Source of the DNA: Clitopilus passeckerianus
Taxonomy: Eukaryota; Basidiomycota; Agaricomycetes; Agaricales; Entolomataceae
Assembly: GCA_944990035.1 (NCBI GenBank)
Contig: CALYLX010000066.1
Span: forward strand, 620,001-684,000
DNA: 64,000 nt
Direction of reading: 5' to 3'
Both the position numbers and the translations under genes were made by a program. Within the stretch, counting starts at the first letter, position 1. Each line of letters opens with the position of its first letter. Positions 1-8,839 of this stretch are shown here, one piece after another. The notes below the pieces were generated by a model. The model was not told the DNA's origin, did not search any database, and worked only from the letters and a program-made list of their open reading frames with translations.

Positions 1-12
1 TCTGCCTTAACA
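1..12 (+). repeat. 3' end of G1 5' LTR
   Basis: Bases 1-12 match the last 12 bases of the complete G1 LTR at 62997-63461, ending in the LTR terminus TAACA. The rest of this 5' LTR lies upstream of the window. Confidence 0.9.
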
Positions 13-14
13 AA

Positions 15-25
15 AGGTCAAGCTG
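15..25 (+). other. Predicted self-priming primer-binding site of G1
   Basis: AGGTCAAGCTG starts two bases after the LTR end. It is not a tRNA 3'-end complement of the usual TGG type. Its reverse complement, CAGCTTGACCT, occurs in the LTR at 6598-6608, 33 bases after the start of a TATATAAA box (6565), where transcription should begin. An 11-nt RNA 5' end pairing with the PBS is the self-priming arrangement known from Tf1/sushi-group gypsy elements. The same 11-mer follows the TATA box in the diverged LTR at 10684-11144. Confidence 0.7.
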
Positions 26-49
26 TTCAGAAGGCCCGCTCATTGTTAG

Positions 50-610
50 CGCAGGCCCACCCCACGACAACACAGCAGAAGCACGCAACAAACCGATTGC
101 CGTTGCGGCTACCACTCAGTCACCACGGTCGTACACAGGGCAGACCACCCGCCACGAAATACCACTCTAGTAGAAGGAACCAACAACGTCTACAAGTTCA
201 CCAACGGAAGCTACTGCGGTTTTAATCACAACAATAACCGCTGGTGCTACGCCTCTCTCTCCCTTGGCAAATTCACATTCACCACCGTTGCCGTTGAAAA
301 CAGACACTTCCACGCTCTAGACTTCCCTACCCCTGAACGACCTCATAAGACCCCTGCTATTGTCCGAGCCCAACGAGAACACGACATTGAAGTAGACGAG
401 GAGGAACAGCGACGCTTCGCACCATTACCCACAGCAATATCCAGGAACCCATCACTAGTCCCGTCTACCAGCGCTTCTGTCTTGCCCGAAGAGGAAGAAG
501 AAGAACACCAAGTACAACAACAGCTAGAGGAGAGCCCCACAGCTGAGCCAGAGGAGTGCCCCAGTGCAGAAACAATTGAACCAGAGACCGATTTTGATTT
601 CAACTACGAA
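50..610 (+). other. AUG-free open frame upstream of and in frame with G1 gag
   Basis: After a TAG at 47-49 the gag frame stays open for 187 codons to the first ATG at 611. I find no ATG in any frame between 1 and 610, and none in the LTR segment downstream of the predicted start site. The frame would encode a Cys- and Asn-containing segment (about residues 45-70) and then a Glu-rich acidic stretch near 485-510. It may be an untranslated leader kept free of AUGs, or an N-terminal Gag extension started at a non-AUG codon. The same frame is open in the second copy (63499 onward). Confidence 0.45.
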
Positions 611-1489
611 ATGTCACAAGACAACAACAAGAAGGACATTGGAGCAAAACCCCAAACGTTCTTCGGAGACCGATCCAAGACCAGAAAGTTCATTCAGGAA
701 CTCGAAGACTACCTCATCCTAAACAACCTCAACCAACTCGAAGATGACAAGAAGATTCGCATCGCCCTATCCTTCCTCAAAGAAGGAACTGCAGCAGCAT
801 GGGGATTAGAATTTCACGATAAATACTCAGCAGCTGAAAGGAAAGCCACCTACACTGAATTTATCAGCCAATTCAAAGAAGCCTTTTCCCCTACCGACGA
901 CAAAGCTGCTGCACTTCTCCAACTCAAAGCCTTACGACAGGATGGGACAGCTGACGAATTTGTCACCGTCTTCAAGAATATTCTTGCACGAACCGATCTC
1001 AGCGGTGACACTGCAAAGATCGAGATCTTCATGGAAGGACTTACTCCCAAACTCCGAGAGAAAATTCTCTTTTCCGACTCCCCTCCTACCATATTCGATG
1101 ATTGGGTCAAGAAAGCTGTCCAGTTTGACAACAACTGGCGACGTGCTAAGACAATCATGGGACATACCCGTATCATCAAGACATCTGATATGGTCAAAGG
1201 TGCTTACAAAACACCTACTGGAGCCCGAGACCCAATGGCTATGGATGTTGATCGTTTCACCACTGATCCACCCAAACGCTGCCTCACCCAGGAGGAAAGA
1301 GAACATCACAAGAAGAACAACTTGTGCTACTATTGCTCCAAGAAAGGTCACACAATCCAACAATGTCTTCAAAGGAAGAATTTTGGAAAAACCTACCCTA
1401 GCAACAACGACAGCCGATTCCACAAGAAACCTGAGAAGGGAGCCGAGTTGATCAAATATGTCAGAGCAGTCCTAGCTGACATGCCCTAA
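611..1489 (+). CDS. gag: G1 Gag: capsid and CCHC nucleocapsid
   Basis: This ORF starts at the first ATG of the predicted transcript and encodes the structural protein that packages element RNA. A retrotransposon capsid domain fills about the first 200 residues (motif region KTRKFIQELEDYLI to NNWRRAK). A single zinc knuckle, CYYCSKKGHTIQQC (CX2CX4HX4C), lies near 1327-1368. The frame stops at TAA 1487-1489. Without that stop it would run to the slippery heptamer at 1528-1534 and a second TAA at 1535, so 1487 is probably a CAA-to-TAA mutation specific to this copy. The start at 611 is preferred because no upstream AUG exists, although the frame is open back to 50. Confidence 0.8.
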   Translation: MSQDNNKKDIGAKPQTFFGDRSKTRKFIQELEDYLILNNLNQLEDDKKIRIALSFLKEGTAAAWGLEFHDKYSAAERKATYTEFISQFKEAFSPTDDKAAALLQLKALRQDGTADEFVTVFKNILARTDLSGDTAKIEIFMEGLTPKLREKILFSDSPPTIFDDWVKKAVQFDNNWRRAKTIMGHTRIIKTSDMVKGAYKTPTGARDPMAMDVDRFTTDPPKRCLTQEEREHHKKNNLCYYCSKKGHTIQQCLQRKNFGKTYPSNNDSRFHKKPEKGAELIKYVRAVLADMP

Positions 1490-1527
1490 GAAGAAGCCGC
1501 TGAATTCTACACCGAAGCAGAGGCTGA

Positions 1528-1534
1528 GGGTTTT
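1528..1534 (+). promoter_or_regulatory. Predicted -1 frameshift site GGGTTTT between gag and pol (G1)
   Basis: In the gag frame the sequence reads GAG GGT TTT TAA. G GGT TTT is a canonical X XXY YYZ slippery heptamer followed at once by the 0-frame stop. The -1 frame has a TGA at 1525-1527, opens exactly here, and runs without a stop into the protease (next ATG 1627, same frame). The unrelated-looking gag-pol junction of G2 has the same heptamer at 16764-16770. No downstream pseudoknot was assessed. Confidence 0.65.
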
Positions 1535-2061
1535 TAAAGAGGAAGACTGCAAAGCCGACGTCAGTACTTCCTCGCCCGATTGATATTTCCAGTGTACTTG
1601 TAGCTACTGATTTTTATGCTGAATCTATGCGTATCCCAATCTCTCTACAAGACCCTCTAGATGGAAATACAACAATCGCCGGCACAAAAGCTCTCATTGA
1701 CTCTGGAGCGCAAGGGTCATTTATCGACTCCGTCTTTGCCAAGACACATCACCTCCCGCTACTCCCACTCCGACAACCGATTACAGCACGAAACGTTGAT
1801 GGCACCCTGAACAAACAAGGAACTATTACCCACTTTACCTGGGTTATTGCCAAGATAGGGACAGCCATTATCAAGGAAAGATGTTTTGTCACTGGACTCG
1901 GGAAAGACCACCTGATTTTTGGATTACCCTGGCTAAAACGGGTGGATCCAATCATATCGTGGAGCGACGGCACACTCGAAATCGATGAATCACGCATTAC
2001 CCAACGACTGTCGCAAACATTGATGCGAGCAGTAGACATCAAGCGGATGAGAGTCATCTGA
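1534..2061 (+). CDS. pol: G1 aspartic protease (N-terminal part of Pol)
   Basis: This is the retropepsin-type protease that processes Gag-Pol. The catalytic motif ALIDSGAQGS lies near 1690-1719, and the flap and C-terminal part include LIFGLPWLKRVDP. The frame enters from the -1 frameshift site; an internal ATG at 1627 gives 144 codons. It is closed by a TGA at 2059-2061, but the same frame continues open into reverse transcriptase. This TGA is therefore a nonsense mutation, probably from CGA, inside a once continuous Pol. Confidence 0.8.
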   Translation, partial: LKRKTAKPTSVLPRPIDISSVLVATDFYAESMRIPISLQDPLDGNTTIAGTKALIDSGAQGSFIDSVFAKTHHLPLLPLRQPITARNVDGTLNKQGTITHFTWVIAKIGTAIIKERCFVTGLGKDHLIFGLPWLKRVDPIISWSDGTLEIDESRITQRLSQTLMRAVDIKRMRVI

Positions 2062-3447
2062 GAACAACTACTAGAGGAAAACACGCCACCTACCCCAGCA
2101 CCTGATTGTTCCGAAGAGAATCCCGGAAAATCAGAAGGACTTGGCGACTATTTCCGAATAGTCGAAGACGGAGAAGAGATCAATGAAGATTTTCTCATCG
2201 CATACTGCCAGAACAAACCGGCAGTCGGAATATTCACCAAGGAGGAACCCCCACTTACGCAGGAACACACAGAGGATTACCTTGTGTACGGGCCAATCAG
2301 GCCAACTACCACGATACGACAGACGGTGGTAACACACCATCCAGCAACCAGACACCACACACAGCAGGTGTGGATACGTGCGAAAACATCAATTTTGCAA
2401 GCTCTGGAACATAAACGAGAAGATAAGGAACCAAAGAAATCCCTTGACGAAATCATCCCCGACTATCTTCAAGACTACAGAAAAGTCTTTGAGAAAGCAG
2501 CATCCGAACGATTCCCACCAAGCCGACCCTGGGATCACGCCATAGATCTGAAGACAGATTTCGTGTCAAAAGACTGCAAGGTCTATCCGCTCAGCCCCTT
2601 GGAGCAAGAAAAACTCGACGAGTTTCTCAAGGAAAATCTAGCCAAAGGATACATCCGAGAATCCAACTCCCCACAAGCATCTCCGTTTTTCTTCGTTGCA
2701 AAGAAAGACTCGGAAGGCCTAAGACCATGTCAGGACTACCGACAATTCAACGAAGGAACAATACCTAACGCTTACCCCTTACCGCTGGCTAGCGAACTTA
2801 TTGATAAACTCAAAGGAGCAACTGTCTTCACCAAACTCGACATTCGATGGGGATATCACAACATCCGCATCAAAGATGGTGACCAATGGAAAGCAGCGTT
2901 CAAGACCAACCGAGGGTTATTTGAACCAATGGTGATGTTCTTTGGACTAATGAACTCACCCGGTACCTTCCAAGCAATGATGAACCACCTTTTCCGAGAC
3001 ATGATAGACGAAGGATGGGTCATCATCTACATGGACGACATCCTCATCTTCTCCAACGATCCAGAAAAACACCGAGAACGCACACGCAGAGTCTTACAAA
3101 GACTACAAGACAACGATCTCTACCTCAAAGCAGAGAAATGCCAATTTGACACCACAAGAGTGGAATACCTCGGGTTCATCATTGAACCAAACAAGATCTC
3201 CATGGACCCTGTCAAACTTGCAGGGATGCGCGACTGGCCTACGCCAACTACAGTAAAGGAAGTCCGATCATTCCTAGGATTCGGAAACTTTTACTGCAGG
3301 TTCATCGGAAAATATGCGGAAATTGCCAAACCGCTGAACGAACTCACCAAGAAAGACAAGAAGTGGGAATGGACCAATGAATGTCACAAAGCTTTCACTA
3401 CTATGAAAGACAAATTCCTGGAAGCGCCTGTGTTGCTGATGCCTGAC
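2062..3447 (+). pseudogene. pol: G1 reverse transcriptase (middle part of Pol)
   Basis: This is the Ty3/gypsy reverse transcriptase. Visible motifs are the PWDHAIDLK entry region, SPQASPFFFVAKKD, the KLDIRWGYHNIRI palm region, MFFGLMNSPGTFQAMMN, and the catalytic YMDD box at 3028-3039 (VIIYMDDILIF). The thumb and connection (FLGFGNFYCRFI) follow. The frame is the same as protease, from which it is cut off by the TGA at 2059. Near 3447 the frame shifts: after LLMPDH the conserved RNase H start continues in another frame, and a few codons appear deleted. This copy cannot make a full Pol. Confidence 0.85.
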
Positions 3448-3452
3448 CATTT

Positions 3453-5351
3453 GTGGTGGAAAGCGACGCCTCAAAACATGCAACAGGAGCAGTCCTACAA
3501 CAACGTGACGCCAACGGATCATGGCACCCATGTGGTTTCATATCTAAATCGTTCTCGGAAACAGAATGGAACTATGAAATCTACGACCGAGAACTTCTAG
3601 GCATTATCCGCGCATTAGAAACCTGGCGACACTACTTCCATGGATCCCAACATTCAGTCGTGATTCTATCCGATCACAAAAACCTCACATACTTCCGAGA
3701 AGCCCGGAAGTTGAACCGACGACAAGCGAGATGGAATCTGATGCTATCCCAGTTTAACATCAAACTTGTACACACCCCTGGTGCAAAGATGATACAATCC
3801 GACGCACTATCTCGACGACCAGACCACATCCCAGGTGAAGACACCGACAACAAAGACATCATTCTCCTCCCCGACAAACTCTTCCTTCGCTCAATTGACA
3901 TTGAACTAAAGGACGAAATTGTACACAAGATGGTCAATGACAAACTGATTGTTGACGCCATTCGCACCGCCAAAGAAGATGGACCCCCACCAATCCGATC
4001 AAACCTGGAAAACTGGAAATTTGACGATGGCATCTTGTACTACAAAGACAAGTGTGTGGTACCAGATGACGAAGACCTCCGAAGGAAGATAGTCCAACGT
4101 TATCACGATCTACCCAGCGCAGGACACCCTGGACAATTTGGGACACTGGAGAAAGTCCGGAAGGACTACCGGTGGCCAGGGATGTCAGTATTCATCAAGA
4201 ACTTTGTGCAGGGCTGTGCAATGTGCCAACAAATGAAGATCAATTGCCACCCCACCGCTCCACCATTAATGCCCATCAAATCCGAAACCACTAGGCCATT
4301 TTCGCTAGTGACGTACGATTTTCACACGGATCTCCCAGAGAGTAATGGTTTCGATAGCATTATGGCCGTGGTCGACCATGGAGCTACGAAGGGGGCAATT
4401 TTCATCCCTTGCACAAAGAAAATCGACGCCACAGGAACTGCAAATGCCTACATTGACAACGTCTACCGCCGTTTTGGACTCCCCGACAAAGGAATTTCAG
4501 ACAGAGGACCTCAATTCGCCTCTAAAGTTTTCCAAGAAATGGGACGACTCCTTGGAATCAAGCTCAACATGAGTACCGCCTACCACCCACAAACCGATGG
4601 TGCAACAGAAAGGATCAATCAGGAGATTGATGCCTATCTCCGCATCTTCTGTGCACAGAACCCCGAATCCTGGTCCAAATGGATTACCACTCTAGAATTC
4701 TCCTACAACAGCCGAACACACTCTGTCACCAAACGAACCCCATTCTACCTAATGATGGGATACGAACCACCTGCACTCCCATCAGTTGCTCCCACTAGCA
4801 AAATTCCCGCAGTTGACAAACGGATCAAGGAACTTCTGCTAGCACGCGATGAAGCAAATGCTGCACATGCACTTGCTGCGCAACGCATGGCAGAGAAGAT
4901 CACACGACATTTCACCCCATTCAAAGTCAGAGAAAAGGTGTGGTTAGAAGCCACAAATCTCAATCAAGGAAACATCTCCAAGAAACTAGCACCCAAACGA
5001 GAAGGACCCTTCAAGATACTTGAGGTAAAAGGACACCTGACCTATAAACTCGACCTGCCAAGGCGATGGAAGATCCACCCGGTGATTCACGCATCACTTC
5101 TCACCCGTTACATCTCCACCAGAGCGCATGGACCCAGCTTCTCTAAACCGCCACCTGACGAAATCGACGGAATAGAAGAATACGAAATAGAAGCAATTGT
5201 GGCCCATCAGAAACAAGGCAAAGAGCGACACAGATACCTCGTTAAATGGAAGGGATGGCCATCAGCGGACAACGAATGGATGCCCGAGTCGGAACTGCGG
5301 AACGCCAAGGAAATACTCACCGAGTATAAAAAGAGGAAGAAACTCACCTGA
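3453..5351 (+). CDS. pol: G1 RNase H, integrase and chromodomain (C-terminal part of Pol)
   Basis: This 632-codon frame starts in RNase H: VESDASKHATGAVL, then YDRELLGIIRALE and LSDHKNLTYF, which carry the D-E-D residues. The integrase follows with its HHCC zinc finger (YHDLPSAGHPG to GCAMCQQMK). The DDE core is in YDFHTDLP, ISDRGPQFAS and TDGATERINQEID. The C-terminus (about 5173-5340) is a chromodomain with RYLVKWKGWPSADNEWMPESEL, typical of chromoviruses and thought to guide integration to marked chromatin. No stop is seen within this segment. It is separated from reverse transcriptase by the frameshift near 3447. Confidence 0.9.
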   Translation: MVESDASKHATGAVLQQRDANGSWHPCGFISKSFSETEWNYEIYDRELLGIIRALETWRHYFHGSQHSVVILSDHKNLTYFREARKLNRRQARWNLMLSQFNIKLVHTPGAKMIQSDALSRRPDHIPGEDTDNKDIILLPDKLFLRSIDIELKDEIVHKMVNDKLIVDAIRTAKEDGPPPIRSNLENWKFDDGILYYKDKCVVPDDEDLRRKIVQRYHDLPSAGHPGQFGTLEKVRKDYRWPGMSVFIKNFVQGCAMCQQMKINCHPTAPPLMPIKSETTRPFSLVTYDFHTDLPESNGFDSIMAVVDHGATKGAIFIPCTKKIDATGTANAYIDNVYRRFGLPDKGISDRGPQFASKVFQEMGRLLGIKLNMSTAYHPQTDGATERINQEIDAYLRIFCAQNPESWSKWITTLEFSYNSRTHSVTKRTPFYLMMGYEPPALPSVAPTSKIPAVDKRIKELLLARDEANAAHALAAQRMAEKITRHFTPFKVREKVWLEATNLNQGNISKKLAPKREGPFKILEVKGHLTYKLDLPRRWKIHPVIHASLLTRYISTRAHGPSFSKPPPDEIDGIEEYEIEAIVAHQKQGKERHRYLVKWKGWPSADNEWMPESELRNAKEILTEYKKRKKLT

Positions 5352-5389
5352 CACCACATAGCAAACCCACTCACTTCCACTATATAACA

Positions 5390-5983
5390 ATGTCTCAAAA
5401 TGCCTCTTCCTACGACCGCACCATCATCCACAACACCTTCAAATCCGATACCGCTATTACAACGCTCCGTACGCATACTGCCTGGAGCAGCGACGACAAC
5501 CCTCTCACCGCTGTGGGAGAACAAGGAACCCTCTACCAAAACCGATGAACCGAAACTCGCAACGAAGTGGCTCGTCTGCGCTACCAATTTGCAAAAACCA
5601 CTGACGATCTTGATCAACTTTTGGACAAAGTTGATCGAGAAACGGAGGAGACCCTCACAGACCTCTTCTTTGCCATTGGAGGAACAGCTTTCCTCGACGA
5701 ATTCTTCCCCAAACGACAAAACTGGTTCAACAACCCAGAGGAGACAGACTTCGAAACCCTTGCCTCCAATCCCTGGGGGCCTGAGGAAAGTCAAGAAGAG
5801 GAAGTCACGATCCTCACTGCACGTCAAGTTTGCGGAACCCTACGAGCATTTCCTCTCGTCACCAATTTACACACCACCGCAAAAATAAAACATAACCCCT
5901 TCGTCAAAGAAAAACAGAACGACAACAAGGAAAACATCAACCCCAATGGCAAACCCTCCGACGCCATACCTCTCCACATTTGA
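5390..5983 (+). pseudogene. G1 ORF3: accessory protein after pol, unknown function
   Basis: An ATG at 5390, 38 bases after the pol stop and just behind the sequence TATATAACA, opens a frame of 197 codons broken by one TGA at 5546-5548 (AAC CGA TGA ACC; probably CGA originally). The predicted product is hydrophilic. After the stop it has a charged, probably helical stretch (RYQFAKTTDDLDQLLDKVDRE), then an acidic region and a Lys/Asn-rich tail. I do not recognise a domain. Standard chromoviruses end at the chromodomain, so this is an extra gene in the position where errantivirus-type elements carry env. It overlaps ORF4 by 38 bases. Confidence 0.55.
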
Positions 5984-6227
5984 AAGCCCACCAGAGTCCG
6001 ACTCACCAACGCTGGTGAACCTTCCCCCTCAACAATATCGTCCCAGAAGGCGCCGCGCACCGGATACCTTGCCAACAGACCACCACCACCCAGATGGTTC
6101 AGATGCTACATTTGTGGAGGCAGACACCGACAGTGTCATTGCTTTCGTTTTGTGTGTCGTCTGTGCCATCATCGTGGCCCAGGCCATTACCCGGTTAGCT
6201 GCCCACAATGCTACCACAAGGGTATAG
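5946..6227 (+). CDS. G1 ORF4: small predicted single-pass membrane protein
   Basis: This 93-codon ORF lies between ORF3 and the polypurine tract. Residues 1-60 are Pro/Ser rich with a basic patch, YRPRRRRAP, near residue 31. Residues about 63-82 (SVIAFVLCVVCAIIVAQAIT) are a strong hydrophobic helix, followed by a short polar tail. The layout is that of a tail-anchored membrane protein. No family is recognised and no signal peptide is seen. It could be a real element gene or a chance ORF; its position and the long uninterrupted hydrophobic segment favour the first. Confidence 0.5.
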   Translation: MANPPTPYLSTFESPPESDSPTLVNLPPQQYRPRRRRAPDTLPTDHHHPDGSDATFVEADTDSVIAFVLCVVCAIIVAQAITRLAAHNATTRV

Positions 6228-6280
6228 ACCGTCATTTCTGGGGTAAAGGAAGGAATTGAAGTCAGGAGACTTCAACGATA

Positions 6281-6293
6281 GCGAGAGGGTAAT
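6281..6293 (+). other. Polypurine tract of G1
   Basis: GCGAGAGGGTAA directly abuts the 3' LTR start TGTTATG. It is the expected plus-strand primer site. G2 has a comparable AAGAAGGGGGTAA before its 3' LTR. Confidence 0.7.
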
Positions 6294-6414
6294 GTTATGA
6301 TTTTGCTTACATGTTTCTCCTTACATACCCCGGCCCGCTTACCTATGCATGATTACTCACATATGCTGCGCATCACTATGCATTTTTCACCTTTTTCCAT
6401 GCTTACTCCGCATC

Positions 6415-6430
6415 TCTCACGATCGTGAGA
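6415..6430 (+). promoter_or_regulatory. 16-bp palindrome TCTCACGATCGTGAGA in LTR U3
   Basis: This is a perfect palindrome. It is present in every G1 LTR in the window, and its core (CTCACGATCGTGAGA) is kept in the strongly diverged LTR at 10684-11144. Retention across families suggests a dimeric factor site. Confidence 0.5.
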
Positions 6431-6455
6431 GACTTATACCTTATCTGACTCTTTC

Positions 6456-6513
6456 TGACTCACATCGAGTCATACTGACTCATGTACTTACTCATCATGC
6501 TGTGCATGACTCA
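6456..6513 (+). promoter_or_regulatory. Three TGACTCA boxes in G1 U3
   Basis: TGACTCA occurs at 6456-6462, 6476-6482 and 6507-6513. This is the consensus of fungal bZIP factors of the Gcn4/Cpc1 (AP-1-like) type, so starvation- or stress-linked LTR transcription is plausible. Function is inferred from motif match only. Confidence 0.4.
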
Positions 6514-6564
6514 TTACTTACTCAGCATGCTGCGCATGCGCTATATTTAGAACTACTAGATAGG

Positions 6565-6608
6565 TATATAAACCTGTACCATTTGGTCAAGGCTCCTCAG
6601 CTTGACCT
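6565..6608 (+). promoter_or_regulatory. G1 LTR core promoter: TATA box and predicted start site
   Basis: TATATAAA lies at 6565-6572. The predicted RNA 5' end is at 6598, where the 11-mer CAGCTTGACCT complementary to the PBS begins. The spacing of 33 bases fits TATA-directed initiation. Confidence 0.6.
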
Positions 6609-6777
6609 AGGCAATCTACCTAACTGCTTAGTTCTCTACTTCACCTTTAAGTCTCTTGCTTCGTCAATCTCACCAGGTCGTCAGTACAGCCGCAGCTGCT
6701 GACAAATCTCTGTCTTTGTTTATCAAAGACATCGAGCGTAAACAGTATTACCTAAGTTGTTAGGCTTTGCCTTAACA

Positions 6778-8839
6778 CTCCTTGGCTGCCGCCTTTCGTG
6801 TATTCCAGTCTCCTACAGCTGCCTTCCACGCCTCCTGAAGCTCTAGGTTGAGCTTCTTCCTCTCTTCCTCTGATTTCTGCCACTCCTCCACTTCTGTGTT
6901 ATGTATTTCCTTCTGAATCTCTCACTCTTTCTTCTCCCTTGCTGCCTTCTCCTTTCTATCCTCCTTTGCCTTCACACCCCGAATGAATGTGCTGCCAGTC
7001 ATTAAAGGAGCCTCTCCAGCATCAAGGTATCCATTGTTGTCCTTCTTTGCGTTTTTCAATTCTTTTGCACCAAGCTGTGATCTGACCCGCTTGCGGTATA
7101 GGCGTTGGAAGACAATTTGAGCTTGTTGCTGGAAGATGGTTGTTTTCATGACCTCACGCTCAGCTTTCGCAAGGTTAAGCTCATCCTGAAGCTCTGCCTT
7201 CGTCTTGTTACTTGGTGCTTGCGAAGGACAAAAGGGCTTTATGGGAGACACCTGATAGGTGGTAGGGTTAGGCGGCTCCGAAGAGGACTTGACAGGTGAA
7301 TCCGAGACGAGAAAGCGCATGTCGGAGGATTCGAGTTGACGAGCTGCAAGGCGAGCTGGCAGGGAAGGTACGTCACGGGGATTTGTTTCAGTGGAATTGC
7401 TCTCTGATTGCGGTGGTGCTTGGGTAGTTGTATCAATGATCAGATCCGTAACGGCTCGAATGGCAGGGGTGGGGACTATTGGCGAGAAGAACTTGTAGGA
7501 GGTATTGCGGCTAGGCGCCATCATTTGCGGGGTGACCACATGACGATTGACAGGCACAATTCCAACCTTCCTAAAGGCGGTTTTGATAAGCTCGGGAGTG
7601 ATTGCTTTGAGGTGAGCACATCCATATATTGCGAGGAAGTTCTCCTTGGTAATCGCTTCTCCAGTTTGTCGCAGATGCTCGTCCCGTTCCTTCCCAAACT
7701 GGGCCTTGAGCGGTGAAAAGACGCCGACATCCAGGCTCTGATACACATGTGTGCCATGATAGGGATATCCAGGAACAATAACTTTGTTATCGATGCAGTG
7801 GGTGAGGAACGGGGTTGATGCGTGAGAGTTATGGCCGTCAAGATAAAGCGACCTCGCTCTTCCTGCTGCTTTTGCATTTGTTTGGGATACAAAATGCTTT
7901 CCATATTCAATTCCGATGGCACAGTTTGTCCACCCCTTCTTGGAGTATCCCAGCCTGAGAGGGATCATTTGTAAGTTCTTGTTAATCTCACATGAAAAAG
8001 CCAACTCATGTCGTATTTGCAGGGTTATCCTGAGCCCACCGCACACAATACCCTTTTCCTTTGAAAATGACTGCAGGTGGAAGGACCGAGCCATCAGCGC
8101 AGATGGTGACAAGGATTGTGATGTTCTCTTGAGCACCCTTCCACTGCTGGTATTGGATCGCCTTTCCTTTGGCACCAATAACCTTTTCGTAGCCTTCATT
8201 TCCATTTAAGGAAATCCCAATCTCGTCCATCGCAAAGGTACATTCATTAGCAATCGGCTTTCCTCTGTCTCCTCGCAACTGTACATTCTCCACCATGTTG
8301 AAATACTTTGCATTAGAATGTTCGTTGACGGCTTTACCCCTTGCGCTGTCAAGGGGCTTGGCTGTGTACACGTGAAGGCGCTCTGAGTGCTTTTCCACAA
8401 AGCGGTGTGTCCATTGAACACCAACACCTGTGGAAGGGAACTTTGGGCCTAGTCGTGCGTGTAGCAGTTCGTCAACATGTCCTTTGAGCCGACGATGGCT
8501 GAGAGGGTGACCCCAGTCTCCCATCTCGATCGTAAATTTGATGACTTCTTCAACCTCGACGGCATTGAGCTACGACTTTTCTTGATTAACTTGTGACCGC
8601 ATCCGACCACCATTAACCAGATTACAGAGGGTATTGTGATTGAGGTGTACAACCTCCTTCCTCTCTGGATAGTGCTTCTTTTCAACATTTTTGCAAATGG
8701 TACGAAGCCCTAGCTTCTTCACGGTATGAGGTTTTGCAAGTTCCGCCTGATAAAGGAAGGCTGCACGAGCCAGTAAACAATCATGAAGCTCTTGGCTTAA
8801 CTGTGCCTTTTTCGTAGCAGAGAGTGCCTTCCGAGGCAT
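6778..8839 (-). pseudogene. Pogo/Tigger-like DDE transposase, broken by G1 insertion
   Basis: Read on the minus strand from ATG 8839, the frame starts with a helix-turn-helix-like region (MPRKALSATKKAQLSQELHD) and hits a TAG at 8570-8572. It then continues through GVQWTHRFVEKH and CTFAMDEIGISL (first Asp), ICADGSVLPPAVIFKGKGY, LYLDGHNSHAS (second Asp) and YQSLDVGVFSPLKAQF (third Asp). These are hallmarks of the DDE_1 superfamily transposases. A frameshift or short unspliced intron lies near 8010-8040. After a TGA at 6922 the frame stays open in a Glu/Lys-rich tail until the G1 LTR at 6777. Both nonsense codons fit C-to-T changes. Confidence 0.75.

Larger units (their letters stand above)
1..6777 (+). 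mobile_element. Chromodomain Ty3/gypsy retrotransposon G1, copy 1 (5' LTR mostly outside the window)
   Basis: The window opens in the last 12 bases of the 5' LTR. The order is: primer-binding site, AUG-free leader, gag, protease, reverse transcriptase, RNase H, integrase, chromodomain, two extra ORFs, polypurine tract, 3' LTR (6294-6777). This is the Ty3/gypsy chromovirus order. A second copy starts at 62997 and its first 539 internal bases are nearly identical to this one. This copy is defective: the gag frame has a TAA at 1487, the protease-RT frame a TGA at 2059, RNase H a frameshift near 3450, and ORF3 a TGA at 5546. It is inserted into a pogo-like transposase gene whose reading continues at 6778. 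Confidence 0.93.
6294..6777 (+). repeat. G1 3' LTR (484 bp)
   Basis: This LTR runs from TGTTATGATT to CCTTAACA. It is homologous to the LTRs at 21868-22332, 39034-39518 (minus) and 62997-63461. Compared with the 465-bp copies it carries an extra ~20 bases around 6461-6480; 39034-39518 shares this longer form. The two solo copies show 5-bp target duplications that fix the ends. U3 carries TGACTCA boxes and a palindrome, followed by a TATA box and the predicted start. Downstream base 6778 is pogo-like transposase sequence. Confidence 0.93.

Noticed and set aside
43..225. 60-codon ORF in the G1 leader
   Set aside because: It starts at a non-ATG codon in a frame different from gag, and the gag frame over the same bases stays open much longer; treated as a shadow.
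6922..8205. 427-codon ORF as an intact host gene
   Set aside because: It is the C-terminal part of a longer pogo-like transposase with upstream stop and frameshift, and lacks the first catalytic Asp.
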